Shown here: piece after piece, positions 41,663 to 50,122 of the stretch | Layout of the letters: every line of letters starts with the position of its first letter | Position numbering within the stretch: position 1 is the first letter of the stretch | Source of the DNA: Kribbella voronezhensis | Lineage (GTDB): Bacteria > Actinomycetota > Actinomycetes > Propionibacteriales > Kribbellaceae | Reading direction: 5' to 3' | NCBI RefSeq assembly: GCF_004365175.1 | Contig: NZ_SOCE01000001.1 | Location: 1,723,154 to 1,787,153, forward strand | Length of the DNA: 64,000 nt | Translations under genes and position numbers: made by a program | The notes under the pieces: generated by a model | What the model was told of the DNA's origin: nothing | The model's database searches: none | The model's input: only the letters and a program-made list of their open reading frames with translations

Positions 41663-41788
41663 CGTTCTCCCGCCAAACCGATATCACTCGATCCGGCTGC
41701 TGACTGCTTAACAGACCGCCGCCAACAGATTGCCACGATTCGATCGCACATACCAGTCCCGTTTTCGGCACAGCCGGATCACGAATCC

Positions 41789-43315
41789 TCAAGGTCGCGC
41801 GAGCCGGCTCGTCGCGGGGCCGTCGAGGATTTCGCCGTCCGGGCCGAACCGGGAGCCGTGACAGGAGCAGTCCCAGGTGGTGTCGGCCCGGTTCCAGACC
41901 AGCCCGCAGCCCAGGTGCGTACAGACGGGTTTCACCAGGTGCAGTTCGCCTTCGCTGTCCCGATAGGCGCCGACGGTGTCCTTGCCGTGCTGCAGCAGAC
42001 CGCCTTCTCCCGGTTCGAGGTGGTCGACGCCGCCCGACAAGCGAGTGACGTGTCCCAGGGCGAAGTCCTTGCCGACGCTCAGATTCTCCTTCACCAGTTG
42101 GGCGACGGCGGCCACGCCGCCGATCCGGTTCGCGGTGTAGAGGTCGGCGTCGGGATGTTTCCGGCCGGCCACGAGATCGGCGAGGATCGCCGCCGCGACC
42201 GTTCCTTGCGTAAGGCCCCATTTGTTCATCCCGGTCGCGACCAGCAGCCGGTCGCTGCCGGGCGCGGTACCGATGTAAGGCAGCAGGTCCGGCGTGGCGT
42301 AGTCGTGCGCCGACCATCGGTACTCCGCACTGATCTCGCCCGTGCCCCAGGTCGAGCGAACCCAGTCCAGCAGCGCCTCGTAGTTCGCCTCCGTGTCCGC
42401 TTGGGCCTGGGAGTCCGCATCGCCCGGACTGGTGGTCTCGGGTCCCGCGCCGACCACGATCAGGCCGTTGGGGCCGCCGCCTGGCCAAGGCCGGGTCGAC
42501 CGGACCGGATCGTCGATGCTGATGGCCATCCCGGCCGGCGCCGGCACCGACAGCCGTACGGCGATGCCCCAGGATCGCCGGGGCCTGATCCTCGCGAAGT
42601 ACCCACCGGTCGTGCCGAGAGGCGACAAGGTGGCCATCACAGCGTGCCCGGCAGCAACGGTGGCGCCGTTCGCTGTGGTGACCGTGACGCCATCGCTGCT
42701 GGTGTCCACCTCGGTGACGCGGGTGCGGCCGAAGATCCGGCAGCCGCGCTCGACCGCTGCCCGGGTCAGTCCGGCCAGGTACTTGGCCGGGTGAAGCTGA
42801 AGCTGGCCGGTGAATTCGACTCCGGCGATCGCCTGCGGAAGCCCGATCTCGCTCCCCCGGACGAACGACGCGGGCAGACCGAGTTCGGCCGCGAGGGTCG
42901 CCTCACGCTTCAGGTCCTCTTCGGCCGCGGCGTCGGCGGTGTAGGCGAAGGACGACGTCCGCGAAAGCTCACAATCGATGCCCAGGGCCCCTATCTGGTC
43001 GGCGACGCGAGCGATCGCGGCCTCGTTCGCCGCGCCGTACCGCGCTGCCGTCTCCCGGCCGTGCCGATCCACCAGGTCGCGGTAGATCGCTCCGTGCTGG
43101 GACGTCACCTTGCCCGTCGTGTGCCCACTTGTTCTCGCGCCGACCTGGAGGGCCTCCAGCACGATCACCTCGGCGCCGTCGTCGGCCAGCATCAACGCGG
43201 TCGTCATCCCGATGACCCCGCCGCCGATCACCACCACGTCCGCGGTCAGGTCGCCCGCCGCCGGCTCGAACCGCGGCAGCTCGGCGGTCTCCAGCCAGAC
43301 ACCGTGCCCGCTCAT
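41789..43315 (-). CDS. FAD-dependent oxidoreductase with C-terminal Rieske domain
   Basis: A 508-residue flavoprotein from ATG 43313-43315 (MSGHGVWLETAELPRF). The DAO-type FAD fold opens VVVIGGGVIGMTTALMLADDGAEVIVLEA and has TSGHTTGKVTSQHG, the mark of this subgroup. The C-terminal Rieske domain (~residues 415-500) has the cluster CTHLGC...CSCHGS, with both iron ligand pairs and the extra disulfide cysteines. The acceptor and substrate are unknown; relatives occur widely in bacteria beside stress genes. An excellent SigB-type promoter lies 48 nt upstream. The open frame extends upstream but is not coding there. Confidence 0.9.
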   Translation of the reverse strand: MSGHGVWLETAELPRFEPAAGDLTADVVVIGGGVIGMTTALMLADDGAEVIVLEALQVGARTSGHTTGKVTSQHGAIYRDLVDRHGRETAARYGAANEAAIARVADQIGALGIDCELSRTSSFAYTADAAAEEDLKREATLAAELGLPASFVRGSEIGLPQAIAGVEFTGQLQLHPAKYLAGLTRAAVERGCRIFGRTRVTEVDTSSDGVTVTTANGATVAAGHAVMATLSPLGTTGGYFARIRPRRSWGIAVRLSVPAPAGMAISIDDPVRSTRPWPGGGPNGLIVVGAGPETTSPGDADSQAQADTEANYEALLDWVRSTWGTGEISAEYRWSAHDYATPDLLPYIGTAPGSDRLLVATGMNKWGLTQGTVAAAILADLVAGRKHPDADLYTANRIGGVAAVAQLVKENLSVGKDFALGHVTRLSGGVDHLEPGEGGLLQHGKDTVGAYRDSEGELHLVKPVCTHLGCGLVWNRADTTWDCSCHGSRFGPDGEILDGPATSRLARP

Positions 43316-43362
43316 CGTGCATCCCCCGGCTTCGCAGATCGGTCGATTCCCATGCCCGGCCG

Positions 43363-43388
43363 GTACCCCGAGCCAACCAGGCGCACGC
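43363..43388 (-). promoter_or_regulatory. SigB/SigF-type promoter before the Rieske flavoprotein
   Basis: GCGT (43388-43385) and GGGTAC (43368-43363) with a 16-nt spacer on the minus strand, a consensus match. The next bases, CGGCCGGGCAT, repeat almost exactly those before the DUF6766 gene. Confidence 0.65.
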
Positions 43389-43433
43389 CGGACCCACCTG
43401 CTCGTCCGCCGACGCGAGATGCACAATTGAACG

Positions 43434-43922
43434 GTGTCCGATCCTGCCGAACAGTCCGACGACGGCGCCGAGCTCGCGGCGGAAATCTCCGAGCTGGTCC
43501 GCAAACACGACCGCACGGTCGCCGTCGCGGAATCCCTGACCAGCGGAAACATCGCCTGCCGACTGGGCGCCGCCCCCGCAGCGAGTGGGTGGTTCGCCGG
43601 TGGAGTCACCGCTTATGCCAGCGCGGTGAAATTCGAGGTGCTCGGAGTCACTCCCGGCCCGGTCATCACGGCCACCTGCGCGGTCCAGATGGCCGACGGC
43701 GTCGCGCGGCTGACGCATGCCGACTACGCGGCAGCCGTCACCGGCGTCGGCGGGCCGGATCCCGAGGAAGGCCACCCGGCCGGCACGGTCTTCGCCGCGG
43801 TCCACACGCCCACCGGCACCGACTTCACGGAGTACCACTTCGACGGCCCGCCGGAGACTGTGGTCGAATCGGCGACCCGCGAGGCCTTGCGGATGCTGCT
43901 CAAGGCACTCCGCGACAACTAG
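43434..43922 (+). CDS. CinA/PncC-family nicotinamide-nucleotide amidohydrolase
   Basis: A 162-residue protein matching the C-terminal CinA domain alone: RTVAVAESLTSGNIACRLG (residues ~27-45), FAGGVTAYASAVKFEVLGV and AAVTGVGGPDPEEGHPAGTVFAAV. The catalytic Ser of PncC lies in AESLTSG. The family deamidates NMN in pyridine-nucleotide salvage; stand-alone copies are also found in stress operons. Start GTG 43434. It overlaps the convergent LLM gene by 4 nt. Confidence 0.87.
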   Translation: MSDPAEQSDDGAELAAEISELVRKHDRTVAVAESLTSGNIACRLGAAPAASGWFAGGVTAYASAVKFEVLGVTPGPVITATCAVQMADGVARLTHADYAAAVTGVGGPDPEEGHPAGTVFAAVHTPTGTDFTEYHFDGPPETVVESATREALRMLLKALRDN

Positions 43923-44881
43923 CTGGACAGCTTGCGGAGAGCGGGGCCCAGCTCCTTGCTGAAGAAGTCGAAGAACCCGTCCATGTCCGGACCGGCGTTG
44001 ATCAGGGCCAGCTGGTCGTAGCCCGCCTCGACGAACGGCTTGGCGATTTCGACATGCCGGGCGACGTCCGGACCGCAGCCGAACTCCTCGCGCAGGTGAT
44101 CGGCGGTCACCAACTCGGTGGCGGCCGCGAAGTTCACCGGGTTCGGCAGCTCGGCCTGCACCTTCCAGCCGGTGATGCCGAAGCGGAACAGGCGCCGCGC
44201 CGATTCGGCCGCCTCGTCCTCGGTGGGTGCCCACGCCAGCGGCACCTCGGCGTACCGGCGGCCGTCGCCACCGGCTTGTTCGTACGCCGTGACGAGATCC
44301 TTCCGCGGCTCCGTGGTGAACAGTGCATCACCCAGTTCACCGGCGATCCGGGCTGCCGCTGGTCCTCCGGCGGCCACAGCAATCCGGGGCAAGGTGTCCG
44401 GCAGGTCGAAGACGCGGGCGTCCTCCAATTTCAGGTGCTTGCCGTCGTACGAGTGGTAGCCGCCGCTCCACAGCAGCCGGATGATCTCCAGCGCCTCCCG
44501 GAGCATCTCGTGCCGCTGGGCGACGGCCGGCCAGCCCTGGCCGACCACGTGTTCGTTCAGTCGCTCCCCGGCACCGACACCGAGGGTGAACCGGTCGCCG
44601 GACAGCAGGGCGGTCGTCGCCGCCGCCTGCGCCACGATCGCCGGGTGATACCGGATGAACGGACAGGTCACCCCCGTGGCCAACTCGATCGTGGAGGTCC
44701 GCGCCGCGGCCGCCGCCAGCATCGAGAACGCGAACCCCGAGTGCTCGTGCTCCGGCACCCACGGGTGGAAGTGGTCACTCACCTCGACGAAGTCGAAGCC
44801 CGCCTCCTCCGCCCGGACCGCCTGGTCGACGATCTCGACCGGCGAGTAGGCCTCCGCGATCAACTTGAACCCGAGTCGCAT
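43919..44881 (-). CDS. F420-dependent LLM-class oxidoreductase
   Basis: A 320-residue luciferase-like enzyme, MRLGFKLIAEAYSPVEIVDQAVRAEEAGFDFVEVSDHFHPWVPEHEHSGF, the start typical of the TIGR03557-type F420 oxidoreductases near F420-dependent glucose-6-phosphate dehydrogenase. TGVTCPFIRYHPAIVAQAAATTALLSGDRFTLGVGAGERLNEHVVG is the F420-binding core. It implies that the host makes F420. The substrate is not known; a glucose-6-phosphate role cannot be claimed. The frame extends far upstream, over the hemerythrin gene on the other strand, but the family start is clear. Confidence 0.9.
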   Translation of the reverse strand: MRLGFKLIAEAYSPVEIVDQAVRAEEAGFDFVEVSDHFHPWVPEHEHSGFAFSMLAAAAARTSTIELATGVTCPFIRYHPAIVAQAAATTALLSGDRFTLGVGAGERLNEHVVGQGWPAVAQRHEMLREALEIIRLLWSGGYHSYDGKHLKLEDARVFDLPDTLPRIAVAAGGPAAARIAGELGDALFTTEPRKDLVTAYEQAGGDGRRYAEVPLAWAPTEDEAAESARRLFRFGITGWKVQAELPNPVNFAAATELVTADHLREEFGCGPDVARHVEIAKPFVEAGYDQLALINAGPDMDGFFDFFSKELGPALRKLSS

Positions 44882-45010
44882 TCGTTCCTCCTGAGATGTC
44901 TGCGCGGCCGGCGGCCCTGCCATGGCAGCTCGTCGGTCCCTCCCCCGGTTCCCGATCCGCCACATTCGAAAAGGGTGTTCCCTGCGGCCGCGGTGGTGAG
45001 TTTCGAGACG

Positions 45011-45016
45011 GGGTAC
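45011..45016 (+). promoter_or_regulatory. GGGTAC -10 box before the hemerythrin gene
   Basis: GGGTAC stands 52 nt before ATG 45068. Fifteen bases upstream is GGTG, a poor -35. It may be a weaker member of the SigB-type series. Confidence 0.4.
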
Positions 45017-45067
45017 AGGCGGCGCAGAGTCGCGCCGATCGTGCGGACCGGAGAAGGAGGAACTGGA

Positions 45068-45625
45068 ATGGCTGCGGATGTCGTCGATCTGATCATGCAG
45101 GATCACCGAGAGGTCGAACGACTGTTCGACGAGCTGAAGGACAACCCGGAGAAGCGGGTCGGCCTGCTGCCCGTGCTCACCACCTTGCTGTCGGCCCACA
45201 GTCGCGCCGAGGAGTCCGAGGTGTATCCCGCAGCCGCCGCCGAGGCCGACGAGGCCGACGAGGTCGCGCACAGCCAGGAGGAACACGTCGAGGCGGACGA
45301 ACTGCTGGCCAAGCTGGCCGCGACGGATCCGGAGAGCGCGGACTTCGACAAGGCGCTGCAGAAGGTGATCGATGCCGTCAGCCACCATGTCGAGGAGGAG
45401 GAGACCAAGGTTCTCCCCGGCATGCGCGCGAACCTCAGCGAGGAACGGCGCATGCAGCTCGGCGAGGCCTTCGCGGCCGCCCGCAAGGAACACCTGGGCG
45501 ACCAGCCGGACGACATCACCCGCGAACAACTGTTGCAGCAGGCCCGCAACGCCGACGTCTCCGGCGTCTCGTCGCTCGACAAGGACCAGTTGCAGAAGAA
45601 ACTGCGCCAAGAGGCCAGCGAGTAA
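45068..45625 (+). CDS. Hemerythrin-domain protein
   Basis: A 185-residue protein, MAADVVDLIMQDHREVERLFDELK. The di-iron ligands appear as His13 (QDHREV), His and Glu in AHSRAEESEVYP, His in HSQEEHVEADELL and HHVEEEETKVLPG. After the four-helix bundle comes a charged C-terminal helix and the motif LDKDQLQKKLRQEA, like a Rho-N-type tail. Such proteins bind oxygen or reactive species and are stress-induced in actinobacteria. GGAGGA stands before the ATG, and a perfect terminator follows. The open frame extends upstream for over a thousand codons, all antisense to real genes. Confidence 0.88.
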   Translation: MAADVVDLIMQDHREVERLFDELKDNPEKRVGLLPVLTTLLSAHSRAEESEVYPAAAAEADEADEVAHSQEEHVEADELLAKLAATDPESADFDKALQKVIDAVSHHVEEEETKVLPGMRANLSEERRMQLGEAFAAARKEHLGDQPDDITREQLLQQARNADVSGVSSLDKDQLQKKLRQEASE

Positions 45626-45642
45626 CCGCCGCTCCAGCAGCC

Positions 45643-45682
45643 GAAGACGCCCAACGGAACTGGTGGTCCGTTGGGCGTCTTC
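45643..45682. terminator. Terminator after the hemerythrin gene
   Basis: GAAGACGCCCAACGGA (45643-45658) pairs perfectly over 16 bp with TCCGTTGGGCGTCTTC (45667-45682); the loop is 8 nt, and TTC follows. It lies between two convergent genes and can stop both. Confidence 0.9.
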
Positions 45683-45723
45683 TTCGTCCGGCCGCGGCAA
45701 TCGGGGACCAGGAGCAGCTCGGC

Positions 45724-46611
45724 TTACGGGAGTGGGTTGCCGCCGGTGATGCCGATGCGTTCGCCGGTGATGTAGCTGGAGTCCGTCGAGGCGAGGAACA
45801 CGAACGCCGGCGCCAGTTCGGCCGGCTGACCGGCTCGTCCCAGCGGGGTGTCCGCACCGAACTCGCCGACCGTGTCCGCCGGCATCGTGGCCGGGATCAG
45901 CGGCGTCCAGATCGGGCCGGGCGCGACCGCGTTCACCCGGATCCCCTTCGGGGCGAGCTCCTGGGCCAGACCCTTGGTGAAGTTCAGGATCCCGGCCTTC
46001 GTCGTCGCGTAGTCGAGCAACTGAGGTGACGGCTGGTAGGCCTGGATCGAGGTCGTGTTGATGATCGCCGAGCCCGGTGGCAGATGCGGAACCGCCGCCT
46101 TGCACAGCCAGAACATGGCGTAGAGATTCGTCTTCATCACCCGGTCGAACTGGTCGGTCGTGATGTCCACGATGCTCTCCTGCGACATCTGGTACGCCGC
46201 GTTGTTCACCAGGATGTCCAGCCCACCCAGGTCCGCGAGCGCCCGGTTCACCAGCTCGACGCAGTGCTCCTCCGACCGGATGTCTCCCGGCACAGCCACT
46301 GCCTTGCGACCGGCCTCTTCCACCAGCCGGCAGGTCGCCTGCGCATCTGCCTCTTCGCTGTCGAGATAGCTGATCAGTACGTCGGCGCCCTCCCGCGCGA
46401 ACGCGAGCGCGACCGCCCGGCCGATCCCCGAGTCGCCGCCGGTGATCAGGGCGCGCCGGTTCTCGAGCTTGCCGCTGCCCCGATAGGACTTCTCGCCGTA
46501 GTCGGGTTCCGGGCTCATCTCGCCGCTGAGCCCGGGATGCTGCTGGGAGTCGCGCCCTTGCTGGTCGGGCTTCGGGTACTGCGTCGTCGGGTCGATCAGC
46601 GTCTCGTTCAC
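45724..46611 (-). CDS. Short-chain dehydrogenase (YghA/YhxC-like)
   Basis: About 295 residues from GTG 46611 (VNETLIDPTTQYPKPDQQG), which has GGAAGG seven bases ahead; ATG 46626 would add MEGTL. The N-terminal arm with PKPDQQ, HPGLSGEMSPEPDYGEKSYRGSGKLENRRALITGGDSGIGRAVA defines the subgroup. Catalytic SDR residues are Ser in TTSIQAYQ and YATTKAG. The family reduces aldehydes or sugars with NAD(P)H and is stress-induced in many bacteria. A SigB-type promoter lies 36 nt upstream. Confidence 0.9.
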   Translation of the reverse strand: MNETLIDPTTQYPKPDQQGRDSQQHPGLSGEMSPEPDYGEKSYRGSGKLENRRALITGGDSGIGRAVALAFAREGADVLISYLDSEEADAQATCRLVEEAGRKAVAVPGDIRSEEHCVELVNRALADLGGLDILVNNAAYQMSQESIVDITTDQFDRVMKTNLYAMFWLCKAAVPHLPPGSAIINTTSIQAYQPSPQLLDYATTKAGILNFTKGLAQELAPKGIRVNAVAPGPIWTPLIPATMPADTVGEFGADTPLGRAGQPAELAPAFVFLASTDSSYITGERIGITGGNPLP

Positions 46612-46647
46612 AAGCGTGCCTTCCATGTCGTGGTCGCCGCGCCCCGG

Positions 46648-46671
46648 TATCCCGTTGCGCCGGTTCCATGC
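46648..46671 (-). promoter_or_regulatory. SigB/SigF-type promoter before the YghA-like dehydrogenase
   Basis: GCAT (46671-46668) and GGGATA (46653-46648) with a 14-nt spacer on the minus strand. The -10 departs from GGGTAC but fits the wider GGGWA form. Confidence 0.5.
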
Positions 46672-46675
46672 ACAG

Positions 46676-48007
46676 CTAGCAGCGACGACGTGTCCGGTGC
46701 CTGGTGACCGAACTGACACTGATCAGCACTGCGAGCGCTGTGAGGGCGACGGTGAGCCAGCCGGCCCGGTAGTCGAGCCCGTCGGCGCGACTGGCAATGG
46801 CTACGGTGATCGCCACCATCATCGCCGTACCGACTTGTGCGGCAGTGTTCAGCAGGCCTGCCGCACTGCCTTGTTGCTCGGCCGGTACGGCGGTCCCGAG
46901 CCCGTACGCCGCCACGGCTCCCATCCCGTTCCCCAACCCGGCCAGGACGAGCGCAACGATCAGCGCGGCCGGCGTCGACGACAGCCACACCGCGGCTCCC
47001 CCGCCGAAGATCAGCACCAGGCCGAACGCCAAGGTACGCCGAGGGCCTGTTCGCGGCATCAACCGACCGGCCAGGCCGGCCGCGACGACCGCACCCAGGC
47101 TGAACGGCAGGATCATCAACCCTGCCGAGGCCGGGCTGAATCCCTTCTCCTCCTGGAAGTACACCGTCCCGACGACCACCAGTGAACTGGTCGTGGCGGT
47201 GATGCCGAACGACCCCAGCAGCCCCGCCACGAAGGTCGGCCGCCACAGACCGGCGGCCACCAACGGCCGCGCCGTACGCCGTTCGCGCACCACCAGCCAC
47301 GCCGCGGCCAGGACGCCGGCCAGCCCCAGCGCAACCGGGATCGGCCAGGGCTTCGCGGTCGCGTTGGCAGCGGCGACCACCGCGCCGACCGCAACTACCT
47401 GCAACACCACCGAGCGCGGATCGAACCCGGCCGACAACTCCTCGGAAGGTCGATCGCGCTCGACCAATCGCAGCAGTACTGCGACGAGTACCGCAGTGAC
47501 CACGAGGTTCCCCCAGAAAATGGCCCGCCAACTGACGGCGGAGGTGGTGAGTCCACCGACCAGGAGACCGGATGCGCCGGCGAGTCCGCCGCAGGCGTTC
47601 CATGCACCGAGCGCCCGCTCCCGGGCAGCCTTGGATTGAGCGCGCCGGGTCAGCAGGACCAGCGCATTCGGCACCGAGATCGCGGCGGCCACCCCCTGGA
47701 TCCCGCGGGCTGCCACCAGCAGCGAGAGCGTTGGCGCGGCGGCCGCGGCGGTCGAGCCGATCGCGAAGACCAGCAGCCCTGCCACCAGGGTCCGGCGATG
47801 CCCGAAACGGTCGCCGAGCCGTGCCGCCAGCAACAGCAGACTGCTGAACCCGACCGCATAGGCGGGCACCAGAAGTCCTGCCTGGGCAGCAGAACCGCCC
47901 AGGTCGGCCAGCATCCGCGGCATCGCGGACACGACGACGGTCACGCCCATCACGTCGACGAACTGGACCGTGCACAAAGCGACGAGACGACCCCGGGAGT
48001 TGGTCAT
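46676..48007 (-). CDS. Major facilitator superfamily drug/metabolite exporter
   Basis: A 443-residue MFS transporter with about 12 to 14 hydrophobic segments. MTNSRGRLVALCTVQFVDVMGVTVVVSAMPRM shows the DHA2-type D1 motif, and LGDRFGHRRTLVAGLL the motif-A loop between spans 2 and 3. It probably exports a drug or waste product with proton exchange. It diverges from the CGNR zinc-finger regulator with an exact inverted repeat between them, so it is the likely target of that regulator. Confidence 0.88.
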   Translation of the reverse strand: MTNSRGRLVALCTVQFVDVMGVTVVVSAMPRMLADLGGSAAQAGLLVPAYAVGFSSLLLLAARLGDRFGHRRTLVAGLLVFAIGSTAAAAAPTLSLLVAARGIQGVAAAISVPNALVLLTRRAQSKAARERALGAWNACGGLAGASGLLVGGLTTSAVSWRAIFWGNLVVTAVLVAVLLRLVERDRPSEELSAGFDPRSVVLQVVAVGAVVAAANATAKPWPIPVALGLAGVLAAAWLVVRERRTARPLVAAGLWRPTFVAGLLGSFGITATTSSLVVVGTVYFQEEKGFSPASAGLMILPFSLGAVVAAGLAGRLMPRTGPRRTLAFGLVLIFGGGAAVWLSSTPAALIVALVLAGLGNGMGAVAAYGLGTAVPAEQQGSAAGLLNTAAQVGTAMMVAITVAIASRADGLDYRAGWLTVALTALAVLISVSSVTRHRTRRRC

Positions 48008-48015
48008 GGCTCGAC

Positions 48016-48035
48016 TCTAAAATAATGGTTTTAGA
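48016..48035. promoter_or_regulatory. Operator between the MFS exporter and the CGNR regulator
   Basis: TCTAAAA and TTTTAGA form a perfect 7-bp inverted repeat around TAATGG, in an AT-rich patch that contrasts with its GC-rich surroundings. It starts 8 nt upstream of the exporter start and 37 nt before the regulator start, where it can control both. Confidence 0.7.
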
Positions 48036-48072
48036 TCTTCAAACCGTTAGCGTGTTGCCCTAGACTGCTGTC

Positions 48073-48633
48073 GTGGGCATCGAGTTGACCTGGGAGTGGC
48101 TGGAGGGCTACCCGTCGCTCGACTTCGCGAACACGGTGATCCGGCGCGGCTGGACCGAGCACGAGTTGGTGACCTCGGCCGACGATCTGGAGTCGTGGCT
48201 CGATGCGGCGGCGTTGCCCGGTCCCCGGCCGACGAGCGTCGACGAGGACGATCTGCGTGCTTTTCTGCACCTCCGTGATGCTGCGCTGCGCCTGTTGCGC
48301 GCGGCTGCCGGCCACGGCACCTGGCACGAGTCCGACGTACGGACGCTCAACGAAACCCTGCTCGGTTCGCCGGAGGTGATGGTGCTCGGCGAAGAGCCCG
48401 GGTCGCTCGTGTCGCGTGCCGTCGGCTCCCCCGCCCCGTTCACACTGCTGCTGGCGAGGCTGGCCGCCGCGGTACGCGACGTACTGGCCGGGCCTCGGGC
48501 CGACCTGGCGCTTTGTGACGCGCCGGGATGCGGGCAACTGTTCTTCCAGCGCCGGACGAACCAGGCCTGGTGCGGGCCGGCCTGCGGCAATCGCGCCCGC
48601 GTCGCCCGTCACCACTCCGCCGGCCAGGGATAG
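48073..48633 (+). CDS. CGNR zinc-finger (ABATE-domain) regulator
   Basis: A 186-residue protein. The N-terminal ABATE domain starts WLEGYPSLDFANTVIRRGWTEHELVTSADDLESWLD; the C-terminal CGNR finger is CDAPGCGQLFFQRRTNQAWCGPACGNRARVARHH, with four Cys for zinc and the CGNR signature. Members are thought to be ligand-responsive DNA-binding regulators. GTG start at 48073. It diverges from the exporter. Confidence 0.88.
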   Translation: MGIELTWEWLEGYPSLDFANTVIRRGWTEHELVTSADDLESWLDAAALPGPRPTSVDEDDLRAFLHLRDAALRLLRAAAGHGTWHESDVRTLNETLLGSPEVMVLGEEPGSLVSRAVGSPAPFTLLLARLAAAVRDVLAGPRADLALCDAPGCGQLFFQRRTNQAWCGPACGNRARVARHHSAGQG

Positions 48634-48639
48634 CGCTGC

Positions 48640-48664
48640 GTTTTCGGACCGGCCTGCTGGGCAC
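48640..48664 (+). promoter_or_regulatory. SigB/SigF-type promoter before the SRPBCC gene
   Basis: GTTT (48640) and GGGCAC (48659) with a 15-nt spacer, identical to the pair at 33572-33596. The -10 ends 42 nt before ATG 48707. Confidence 0.6.
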
Positions 48665-48706
48665 CGGGGACGCGTAGGTCTTCGCCGACGAGTTGGGACG
48701 GATCCG

Positions 48707-49168
48707 ATGGCGCATCACGAAGTGTCGACGACGGTGGATGTCGCACCGAACATCCTCTTCGACTACCTCTCCGACGTGCAGAACCTGCCGACCTACCTGC
48801 CCAGGATGACCGGCGTGCACGAGACCGGGCCGCTGCCCGAGACCGCGCAGGGTGCCGAGGCCAGGCGGCCCAAGGAGCCCGTGCACCACGAGGTCGAGGT
48901 GACCGCGGAGGAACCGTCAGGACAGTCCGTCCGCAGTGAGGCGTGGATCGATGTCGTCGAGGAGAACCGCACCCTCCGCTGGGGAGCGCCGGGCGACTCC
49001 GACTACCACGGTGAACTGGAGGTCGACTTCGTCGCCGACGGCACCTCACGGCTCACCGTCCGGCTGGACACCGAGCACGCGGACGACCCCGCGATCGACG
49101 ACGAACTGCGAAAGACCGTCGAAGGCATCAAGACCTCGATCCAGGGCTGGTCGCCCAGTTCGGCGTAA
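48707..49168 (+). CDS. SRPBCC-fold protein
   Basis: A 153-residue START-like protein, MAHHEVSTTVDVAPNILFDYLSDVQNLPTYLPRMTGVHETG, with the conserved C-terminal helix LRKTVEGIKTSIQGW. It should bind a hydrophobic molecule; the ligand is unknown. It is related to the SRPBCC gene at 35254 and has the same kind of promoter. It ends 3 nt from the convergent YihY gene. The open frame begins upstream within the CGNR gene but is not coding there. Confidence 0.85.
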   Translation: MAHHEVSTTVDVAPNILFDYLSDVQNLPTYLPRMTGVHETGPLPETAQGAEARRPKEPVHHEVEVTAEEPSGQSVRSEAWIDVVEENRTLRWGAPGDSDYHGELEVDFVADGTSRLTVRLDTEHADDPAIDDELRKTVEGIKTSIQGWSPSSA

Positions 49169-49171
49169 TCC

Positions 49172-50122
49172 CTACTGCGGAAGGGAGTCGGCCTTGACGG
49201 CGTCGCGTTCACCGAGAGGCCGCGGCTCCCCCTTCGTGGTGTCCCGAGCCGTCTGCTGCTCGGACTCCGCGTTGATCTCGGCGCCGAGCAGTACGGCGTA
49301 CGCGGTGAGCCAGAGCCACAGCATCAGCACCACCACGGCCGCGAGGCTGCCGTAGGTCTTCGCGTAGTTGCCGAACGTCTCGACGTAGATCGAGAAACCG
49401 ATCGAGGCGATCAGCCAGATCACCGTCGCGACGACGGCTCCGACCGAGACCCAGCGAATGCGCGGCGCATCCCTGGCCGGTCCCAATCGGTAGACGACAG
49501 CCAGCGCCACGGTGATCAGGAGGATCGCGAGCAGCAATCGCGCTATCTCCAGCAGGATGCGCAGCGGTGTCGTCAGGTCGCTCCCGATCGCCGCACCGGC
49601 CGCGAACAAGGCGATCGCGAGCAGGACGAAGACGATCGCGCCCAGCGTCATCCCGAGCGCCAGCAACTTCCGCCGGACGAAACCGCGGGTCTCCTCCTCG
49701 TCGTACGCGAGGTTCACCGCGGTCAGCAGATATCCCACGCCGCCGGACGCGCTCCACAACGCGGTCGCGGCGGCGATCGCGACGCCGATCCCCAGCCCTT
49801 GCCGCGGCGCCGACGTCAGGGCGTCGATCTGCTGGAGCAGCAGATCGCGGCCCGACGCCGGCATGGCCGCGCTCAGATCCTTTGCCTGGTTACGGATCTG
49901 AGCCGGATCGGCAACCAGCCCGTAGGCCAGCACGGCGGCGACGACGGCCGGGAACAGCGACAGGAAGCCGAAGAAGGCCACCCCGGCGGCGAGCAGCGGG
50001 ACCTGGTCGGCCTTGGCCTCGGCCCAGGCCCGCCGGGTCACCTGCCACCACCCGCGCGCGGGGATCTCGGTCGGCTTGTCCGCATCCGCACCCGGTACGT
50101 CGTGCCGTCGCGTGTCGTTCAT
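49172..50122 (-). CDS. YihY/BrkB-family inner-membrane protein
   Basis: A 316-residue protein with about six membrane spans, starting WWQVTRRAWAEAKADQVPLLAAGVAFFGFLSLFPAVVAAVLAYGLV, the family mark. NAVLLGAEINAESEQQTARDTTKGEPRPLGERDAVKADSLPQ is a long polar C-terminal tail. Function of the family is not settled; it is often called a ribonuclease BN-like or transporter protein. Its ATG overlaps the stop of the DUF3618 gene by one base, and it is the last gene of a four-gene minus-strand operon. Confidence 0.9.
   Translation of the reverse strand: MNDTRRHDVPGADADKPTEIPARGWWQVTRRAWAEAKADQVPLLAAGVAFFGFLSLFPAVVAAVLAYGLVADPAQIRNQAKDLSAAMPASGRDLLLQQIDALTSAPRQGLGIGVAIAAATALWSASGGVGYLLTAVNLAYDEEETRGFVRRKLLALGMTLGAIVFVLLAIALFAAGAAIGSDLTTPLRILLEIARLLLAILLITVALAVVYRLGPARDAPRIRWVSVGAVVATVIWLIASIGFSIYVETFGNYAKTYGSLAAVVVLMLWLWLTAYAVLLGAEINAESEQQTARDTTKGEPRPLGERDAVKADSLPQ

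Noticed and set aside
41431..41703. A 90-codon plus-strand frame
   Set aside because: Ser/Arg-rich, no ribosome site, and antisense to the better supported 66-residue frame.
41396..45625. A 1409-codon plus-strand open frame
   Set aside because: Only its end (from 45068) is the hemerythrin gene. The rest lies antisense to the FAD-Rieske and LLM genes, a common effect of high GC on the opposite strand.
43919..46669. A 916-codon minus-strand open frame
   Set aside because: Only 43919-44881 shows family similarity (LLM oxidoreductase); the remainder covers the hemerythrin and SDR genes in the wrong frame.
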